A stretch of DNA of 64,000 nt. Source: Lachnospiraceae bacterium UBA7196 (GTDB lineage: Bacteria > Bacillota > Clostridia > Lachnospirales > Lachnospiraceae). Below are positions 59,067 to 64,000 of the stretch, piece by piece. The position numbers were made by a program, and so were the translations under genes. The notes under the pieces were generated by a model, which searched no databases, had not been told where the DNA came from, and was given only the letters and a program-made list of their open reading frames with translations. Position 1 is the first letter of the stretch. The number at the start of each line of letters is the position of its first letter. The stretch lies in NCBI GenBank assembly GCA_002490835.1, contig DKUU01000006.1:62001-126000 (forward strand). Reading direction: 5' to 3'.

Positions 59067-61175
59067 ATGAACATTTCTTTTGCACATACCCTGAAAAACT
59101 ACAAAAAAGAAAATCTCCCCAAGGATATCCTAGCGGGAATCATCATCGCCGCCGTGTCCATTCCGATTTCCATGGGCTATGCGCAGATTGCGGGGCTTCC
59201 CGCTGTCTACGGGCTTTACGGCTCTGTTTTCCCGATCATCGTCTTTGCGCTTTTTTCCACCTCACCGCAGTTTATTTTCGGTGTGGATGCCGCGCCTGCG
59301 GCGCTGATCGGCGGAGCACTGTTATCTTTTGAAATAGAAGCGCAGTCCGCCGAGGCAATGACGGTCGTTCCCGTGCTGACTTTTTATGTCGGGGCATGGC
59401 TTTTGTTGTTTTTTGCGCTCGGTGCCGGAAAGCTTGTGAACTACATTTCAAAACCTGTCATGGGCGGTTTTATTTCGGGTGTGTGTTCTACGGTCATTTT
59501 GATGCAGGTGCCAAAGCTATTCGGCGGCACGGCGGGCACGGGGGAACTGTTCGAGCTTTTGGAACATATCCTCAGCCAGCTTGGCGTATTTAATCTGCCT
59601 TCTTTGATCCTTGGAATGATCACGCTTACTGTCGTGCTTATGGCAAAGCGCATCTGTCCCAAATTTCCGATGGCGGTCGTAATGATCATTTTAGGCGCGC
59701 TCTTTTCCTATTTTGCCCCGATGGAACGTTTGGGTATTGTCTGTCTTTCGGCTGTCGAAGCGGGGCTTCCGCGGTTTTCGTTTCCAGATCTCTTCGCCGT
59801 CCATTTCACGGACGCGATCGGCGCCAGCCTTTCTGTCGCTGTTGTGATCATGGCACAGACATTGCTTGCGGAGAACAATTACGCATTAAAGCGCGGCTAC
59901 AAACTGAATGACAATCAGGAACTCCTTGCCTTTTCGCTCGGAAATTTTGCGTCCGCATTCACGGGCTGCTGTCCCGTAAACGGCTCCGTACCGCGCACGG
60001 CGATGAATGACCAATACGACGGTAAGACGCAGCTTACGGGCATCATCGCGGGCATTACCATGATTTTTGTGCTGTTGTTTGCGACGGGCTTTATCGGCTA
60101 TCTGCCCGTTCCCGTTCTCACGGCGGTCGTGATGACGGCGCTGATCGGCGGGTTGGAATTTAAGCTGGCCGCGAAATTAAAACGCTCCGGCAAAAGCGAA
60201 TTTTACATCTTTATGGGCGCGTTTTTAGCAGTCTTGATTTTAGGAACCATCAACGGCGTTCTTGTGGGTATCATCCTTTCCTTCACAGCTGTGATCCTGC
60301 GCGCCTCCAACCCGCCAAGATGTTTTTTGGGTGTCCTTCCCGGGCATGACGATTTTTATGATATTTCGCAGTTCAATCAGATTTACGCGATTGAACACGT
60401 GACACTTTACCGCTTTACGAGCGACCTCTTTTTTGCGAATGTGGGCATTTTCCAGTCTGATATTGAAGCAAATATCTCCGAAGATACCCGCGCCGTCATT
60501 GTGGACGCGTCGGGAATCGGGAATATTGACAGCACTGCGGCGGAGCGTCTTATGCTGCTCTATGAGTCGCTTAAAAAACGCGGTATTGCCTTTTATCTTA
60601 CGGGACACGTGGCGGCGCTCAACGACCAAATGCGCGCGCTTGGCATTGGCGAATTGATCCAAAAAGGCGCGGTACGGCGCACAATGGAAAGAGCGCTTGC
60701 GGAAATCGGTTTGGAAAAGCCGTATCCGACTAAGGGAATCCGCAAAGGCGCGCACACCGTCGCCATGAAACGCGCCGAGAGTATGCTGCACGAGTTCCTT
60801 TGGGCATACGGTTCTGACTGCGAGGCGGAGATGGAGCGGCAAATCCATAAGCAGATCGAAGAATTGCAGCGCACAGGCGATATGGAGACGCTCATTCACG
60901 GCAGCTGGAACCAGCTTGACGAGATGGACGAGGATGAATGGCTTGAGCACCTTGAGGCGCACCTTGCCGAAATCGCGCGGATCTCGGGAAAGGATGAACA
61001 GCAGATAGCGATGGAATTTGAGCGCCGCAGGCTCCACCTTGCCGAAAAAATCGCCCGCGAGCACCCCGACCTTGCGAAACGGTTTACGGAGCGCCGCGAG
61101 CTGCTTGACGCGCACTTAAAAGCGCGCCGTCCTGATGTGTATGAAAAGATTATGAAGCTGCGGGGGAAGATATAA
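59067..61175 (+). CDS. SulP/SLC26-family anion transporter with STAS domain and charged C-terminal extension
   Basis: 702 residues. SulP membrane domain (~1-410) with GIIIAAVSIPISMGYAQIAG and LPAVYGLYGSVFPIIVFALF; then a STAS domain (~430-550; TRAVIVDASGIGNIDSTAAE). The final ~140 residues are an unusual highly charged helical extension (EAEMERQIHKQIEELQRTGD, DEDEWLEHLEAHLAEIARIS) not normally present. Family substrates are sulfate, bicarbonate, chloride or dicarboxylates; not predictable here. The RBS is weak (AAAGG 16 bases upstream). Base composition at third positions differs from neighbours (many GCG/CGC codons). Confidence 0.9.
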   Translation: MNISFAHTLKNYKKENLPKDILAGIIIAAVSIPISMGYAQIAGLPAVYGLYGSVFPIIVFALFSTSPQFIFGVDAAPAALIGGALLSFEIEAQSAEAMTVVPVLTFYVGAWLLLFFALGAGKLVNYISKPVMGGFISGVCSTVILMQVPKLFGGTAGTGELFELLEHILSQLGVFNLPSLILGMITLTVVLMAKRICPKFPMAVVMIILGALFSYFAPMERLGIVCLSAVEAGLPRFSFPDLFAVHFTDAIGASLSVAVVIMAQTLLAENNYALKRGYKLNDNQELLAFSLGNFASAFTGCCPVNGSVPRTAMNDQYDGKTQLTGIIAGITMIFVLLFATGFIGYLPVPVLTAVVMTALIGGLEFKLAAKLKRSGKSEFYIFMGAFLAVLILGTINGVLVGIILSFTAVILRASNPPRCFLGVLPGHDDFYDISQFNQIYAIEHVTLYRFTSDLFFANVGIFQSDIEANISEDTRAVIVDASGIGNIDSTAAERLMLLYESLKKRGIAFYLTGHVAALNDQMRALGIGELIQKGAVRRTMERALAEIGLEKPYPTKGIRKGAHTVAMKRAESMLHEFLWAYGSDCEAEMERQIHKQIEELQRTGDMETLIHGSWNQLDEMDEDEWLEHLEAHLAEIARISGKDEQQIAMEFERRRLHLAEKIAREHPDLAKRFTERRELLDAHLKARRPDVYEKIMKLRGKI

Positions 61176-61232
61176 CGGACAACAAACCCGCAGTCCGGCC
61201 TAACTTCGTTATGTCAGTATGAGAAAAACTAA

Positions 61233-62783
61233 TTATTGGATACCGTATTTAACCACTACCGAGTTTAAATGAAACATGGACGCAACCGCTTCATTGGTCT
61301 GCTCTCCCGGCACATCAGCTATGCCCTGTGAATAAGTCACCCGCGTAGGCGGTAACGATGGCATTTCCAAACAAATATCTGTTCCATCTTCAGCAGCCTC
61401 CAGAGCATAAAGCACCTCCTTGCGGATAGAAAAAACGTCTTGTACAGTTCCGTTTGTAAATTCGCGAATCAGCTCAAAAGAATACCCATAGCCGGTCTCT
61501 TTCATAGAATGATTCAGAAACAAAAAACCTGCTGTACACAAGAAAATACCGCACAGAACACCTAACAAATAGAAAAATCGATTACGCTTCTCTTTGTCCG
61601 GCAACATTTGAGAGATGCACAGTGCTGCATAAATAATGGTAAATATAAGGGAAAACCGTATTTCAAAATCTGCCGTATACTTGGTCCTGTCATTGTAAAG
61701 CCCTGTGCCATGATATCCCAAAATAACCGGGAAAATACATAAATACTGACTGATAATCACGCTGCAAACCACCAAGAACGCACTAAACCAATTGACAGGC
61801 CGCTCTTTCTTTAGCACCTTCTCTCCAAAAAAGATACAAATCAGGAACAAAGTTATTGCCACTGCAATAAACATCGGATCACGCAAAATTTGTCCAAGCT
61901 CTTCCTTGTGACAGACAAAAGTATCCTTTACGGCATCTATCAAGCCGTAATTAATGCCCTCTTCCTCCATGGTGAGCTCGCTTCTTCTCATGCTGCCGGG
62001 TGATGTCGCATTGATGACCGCACCAAAAAAGGATACAAGAACCGGGAGTATAATCCAAAAATAAAATTGCTTTCTATAGGACTCTGCCGATAAAATCACC
62101 ACCAACAATGCAATCAACTGCCACGAACAAACAAAAGAAGCCACCTGAGGACAGGTACCCGCTGCTATAAATGCAAATAACACGGAGCTAATATAGTATC
62201 TCCTCTTTTGAGATCGGCAATTCGCCAGAAAGAAACACCCTATGGAAAGAAACAGGCTGTTGATACCAACTAAATATCCGACAGCTGCCGTATACCAATA
62301 AAATATTTCTCTGCCAATCCATGTCCCCGGCAGTCCCAGCGCAGCAAACAACAGCACCGCATAAAGAAATAATTTTCTATTCTGTCTGCCATGCCATGCT
62401 TCGATGCCTTCCGCTGGCTGCGAAAAATTTATTATTCCATTTACCATAAAAAATAATGAAAATTCAAAAAAGGCAGATAATATTACCATAACAATACGGA
62501 AACCATTTAATCCAAAACGGGTATAAGGCAAAATAGTGAACAGCAGCAAGTTTGACACATATCTTCCCTCCCATGTCATATAATAATTCCAAGCCGCCAA
62601 AAAATGTCCACGCACAGAGCCCATCGCATTGGCCCATTCTGTCGAACCGTTTTCAATGATAAAATCATCTGCCGCCGGATATGTATATGCCGCGCCAAGT
62701 AACAGAGGTATCGTTAATAGGAGAATAATGCCTGTCAGCAATGCCGTAATACTCCACTCTCCTACTATTTTACCCTTTCTCAT
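61233..62783 (-). CDS. Multipass membrane protein, DUF6056/GT-C-like
   Basis: 516 residues with about eleven membrane segments (ITALLTGIILLLTIPLLLGA, LSLFFMVNGI-like segments, FYLLGVLCGIFLCTAGFLFL). The first extracytoplasmic loop has YPAADDFIIENG, reminiscent of the acidic DD motif of GT-C glycosyltransferases and of DUF6056 proteins, and is followed by WEGRYVSNLLLF. Probably acts in cell-surface glycan or lipid-linked sugar transfer, but this is inference. Clearly AT-rich compared with the flanks, suggesting transfer. RBS GGGAGGTAAACAATAA. Direct repeats lie upstream. Confidence 0.65.
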   Translation of the reverse strand: MRKGKIVGEWSITALLTGIILLLTIPLLLGAAYTYPAADDFIIENGSTEWANAMGSVRGHFLAAWNYYMTWEGRYVSNLLLFTILPYTRFGLNGFRIVMVILSAFFEFSLFFMVNGIINFSQPAEGIEAWHGRQNRKLFLYAVLLFAALGLPGTWIGREIFYWYTAAVGYLVGINSLFLSIGCFFLANCRSQKRRYYISSVLFAFIAAGTCPQVASFVCSWQLIALLVVILSAESYRKQFYFWIILPVLVSFFGAVINATSPGSMRRSELTMEEEGINYGLIDAVKDTFVCHKEELGQILRDPMFIAVAITLFLICIFFGEKVLKKERPVNWFSAFLVVCSVIISQYLCIFPVILGYHGTGLYNDRTKYTADFEIRFSLIFTIIYAALCISQMLPDKEKRNRFFYLLGVLCGIFLCTAGFLFLNHSMKETGYGYSFELIREFTNGTVQDVFSIRKEVLYALEAAEDGTDICLEMPSLPPTRVTYSQGIADVPGEQTNEAVASMFHLNSVVVKYGIQ

Positions 62784-62836
62784 TTATTGTTTACCTCCCG
62801 AAACATGTCCTGTATTTTCCCAAAACCTCACTTCGA

Positions 62837-62910
62837 AATAGGTCAATATGCCCTATTTTTTATAAAAAGAATAGGTCAATTTAACCCTAATGTCAATAGG
62901 TCAATTTGCC
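62837..62910. repeat. Three direct repeats AATAGGTCAATWTGCC between divergent genes
   Basis: Copies at 62837-62852 (AATAGGTCAATATGCC), 62870-62886 (AATAGGTCAATTTAACC) and 62895-62910 (AATAGGTCAATTTGCC). They lie in the 199-base gap between the membrane-protein gene and the XRE gene and are likely operators, possibly of the XRE protein. Confidence 0.75.
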
Positions 62911-62982
62911 ATAATTTAGTTGTACATTTTGAAATAATTCTGATAATAATGAAAAATAGGAGTAAAGATAAAAGGAATCGGT

Positions 62983-63222
62983 ATGGATCGTCTTAGAAAG
63001 TTAAGAAAAGAAAAGGGATATACCCAGATTAAAATGCAGCTTTTGACAGGCATCGACCAAAGCGATTATTCTAAGATCGAGAAAGGAAAACGCTACTACA
63101 CTTTTGAACAATGCAAACGAATTGCGCTTGCCTTAGATACCAGTATGGATTATCTCGCCGGACTGACAGACGATCCGAAACCCTATTCGAGAAATACACC
63201 AGAAAATATGACAAAAGAATAA
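62983..63222 (+). CDS. Small XRE-family helix-turn-helix regulator
   Basis: 79 residues, essentially one HTH_3 domain (LRKLRKEKGYTQIKMQLLTG, DQSDYSKIEKGKRYYTFEQC) with a short tail. RBS AAAAGGAATCGGT. Divergent from the AT-rich membrane-protein gene, with direct repeats between them. It is followed by an intrinsic terminator, so it is monocistronic. Confidence 0.9.
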   Translation: MDRLRKLRKEKGYTQIKMQLLTGIDQSDYSKIEKGKRYYTFEQCKRIALALDTSMDYLAGLTDDPKPYSRNTPENMTKE

Positions 63223-63259
63223 GCGACCCATTCTCAAAATAGAAATTGAGACGAGTCGC
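63223..63259 (+). terminator. Terminator of the XRE gene
   Basis: Stem GCGAC..TCTCAA with TTGAGA..GTCGC, then CTATTTATTTTCTTTC. It overlaps the XRE stop and separates it from the convergent dehydrogenase gene. Confidence 0.75.
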
Positions 63260-63280
63260 CTATTTATTTTCTTTCAAATG

Positions 63281-64000
63281 TCATTCTTTAAAAACTCCAC
63301 TGCATTCACTTCCAGCCCGCAGCTGCTCATAGATCCCGCCAAGCTGCTCCTTTGTAAGCGTTACCTCATTCAACACCGTATGCCTGTCCTTTCTGGTGTC
63401 CGCGGCCTTAAGCCACGCGTCCGTAAAGATTTCCTTTGTGATGCCCCAGTTCATAGGATCCAAATCTATTCCGTAGGCGACTAAGACCGACCGCAGCAAA
63501 TGATCGTCCCGCCCCTGCAGGCGACAGCTCACGAGGCTTCCGAGTGCGACCGCCATCCCGTGAGAAATCTTGATCTCCTTGTAATTTTCTTCCAGAGAAT
63601 GACAAAACAGATGCTCCGAACCGCTGCAAGGTCTGGAATTGCCCGCGATCTCCATCGCCAGCCCGCCCAGCACCAGTGACTGTGTCAATATCTTGATAAA
63701 TTCTTTGCTTTTTAGCGACTTTTCCTCGTTGTAGCACAGGGAGGACAGCGCCATGTCGGAGATCAGATAGGAAAAATCGTCCACCCGCTCTCCCCTATAT
63801 GCGGCATCCAGCTTCCAGTCGTAGAGGGCCGTGTACTTGCTGATGGTATCGCCAATCCCGGACTGCAGCTGGGAAAGCGGCGCGCCCATGACCACGTTCA
63901 CGTCCACCACGATCGCTGCGGGAATCGCGCACTTTAAGGTCTTTCTGGCATCCCCTTCCGTCCCCAGTACGGAAACGGGCGAGGAGAGACTGTCATTACT
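63281..64000 (-). CDS. sn-Glycerol-1-phosphate dehydrogenase family protein (C-terminal 239 residues)
   Basis: The frame is open to the right window edge (first in-window codons read SNDSLSSPVSVLGTEGD), so the N-terminus is outside. Motifs of the EgsA/AraM branch of iron/zinc-dependent dehydrogenases are present, with the probable metal ligands Asp in SGIGDTISKYTALYDWKL, His in GSEHLFCHSLE and His in ISHGMAVALGSL. EgsA/AraM makes glycerol-1-phosphate with NAD(P)H. A shorter reading from GTG 63910 would cut the domain and is rejected. Confidence 0.88.
   Translation of the reverse strand, partial: SNDSLSSPVSVLGTEGDARKTLKCAIPAAIVVDVNVVMGAPLSQLQSGIGDTISKYTALYDWKLDAAYRGERVDDFSYLISDMALSSLCYNEEKSLKSKEFIKILTQSLVLGGLAMEIAGNSRPCSGSEHLFCHSLEENYKEIKISHGMAVALGSLVSCRLQGRDDHLLRSVLVAYGIDLDPMNWGITKEIFTDAWLKAADTRKDRHTVLNEVTLTKEQLGGIYEQLRAGSECSGVFKE

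Overview
The window looks like a chromosomal segment of a Clostridia-class Firmicute, most probably a Lachnospiraceae gut anaerobe. This is inferred from gene order and protein character: the rplS/lepB/rbgA/rnhB/ylqG/ylqH/yraN and ylxM/ffh/rpsP/khpA/rimM/trmD blocks, the yceD/rpmF/plsX/acpP/rnc/smc/ftsY block, LytTR-DUF3021 pairs, a SufC plus short SufB-like pair, and strong AGGAGG ribosome-binding sites. GC content is mid-range, with AT-richer islands. No rRNA, tRNA, CRISPR array, transposase or phage gene was seen.

Layout. 1-2775: a two-component system whose kinase runs off the left edge. 2888-9832 (minus): pgeF and the conserved rplS-to-yraN housekeeping cluster with two signal peptidases. 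10168-12111: a diguanylate-cyclase protein with a LacI-like sensor domain. 12135-15848 (minus): ylxM-ffh-rpsP-khpA-rimM-trmD, with a near-consensus promoter. 15941-20612: a GNAT gene with an attenuator-like leader, a three-gene ABC exporter and a secreted metallo-beta-lactamase-fold protein. 20678-28688 (minus): a GNAT gene, a Bce-type antimicrobial-peptide sensing/export module (response regulator, intramembrane kinase, ATPase, FtsX-type permease), a DUF1905/C39-like protein, a GH25 lysozyme-like protein and a YitT protein. 28824-37609 (minus): ilvA and the ftsY-smc-rnc-acpP-plsX-rpmF-yceD block behind a perfect-consensus promoter. 37748-39943: a PLP decarboxylase plus ATP-grasp pair. 39933-45414: two LytTR/DUF3021 regulatory pairs alternating with two ABC-2 exporters. 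45607-47343: a BlaI/BlaR1-type operon with a -1 frameshift at an A7 run. 47465-49668: a double-domain hemerythrin and a HipA-like kinase/HTH pair. 49905-53575: ackA-pta divergent from tmcAL. 53578-56773 (minus): sufC, a sufB-like gene and cardiolipin synthase. 57251-64000: rmuC, an HPr-like protein, a SulP transporter, a multipass membrane protein, a small XRE regulator and a partial glycerol-1-phosphate dehydrogenase.

How it fits together. The backbone is translation, protein targeting, secretion and lipid/chromosome housekeeping. Inserted into it are envelope-stress and antimicrobial-defence modules (Bce-type, LytTR/DUF3021 with ABC-2 exporters, BlaI/BlaR1-like, HipA-like).

Signals that best repay follow-up: the paired LytTR/DUF3021-exporter cassettes that share an upstream DNA motif; the A7 frameshift in the BlaI-type repressor; the HipA-like kinase operon whose twin operators overlap its promoter; the decarboxylase/ATP-grasp pair; two long imperfect hairpins (3832-4055, 57013-57194), one directly behind a consensus promoter; and a ten-copy 15-bp tandem repeat inside the Bce permease gene. 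Many start codons were moved from the longest open frame to an internal ATG/GTG with a good Shine-Dalgarno sequence; the reasons are given per gene. All functions are read by eye from sequence; no database search was run.
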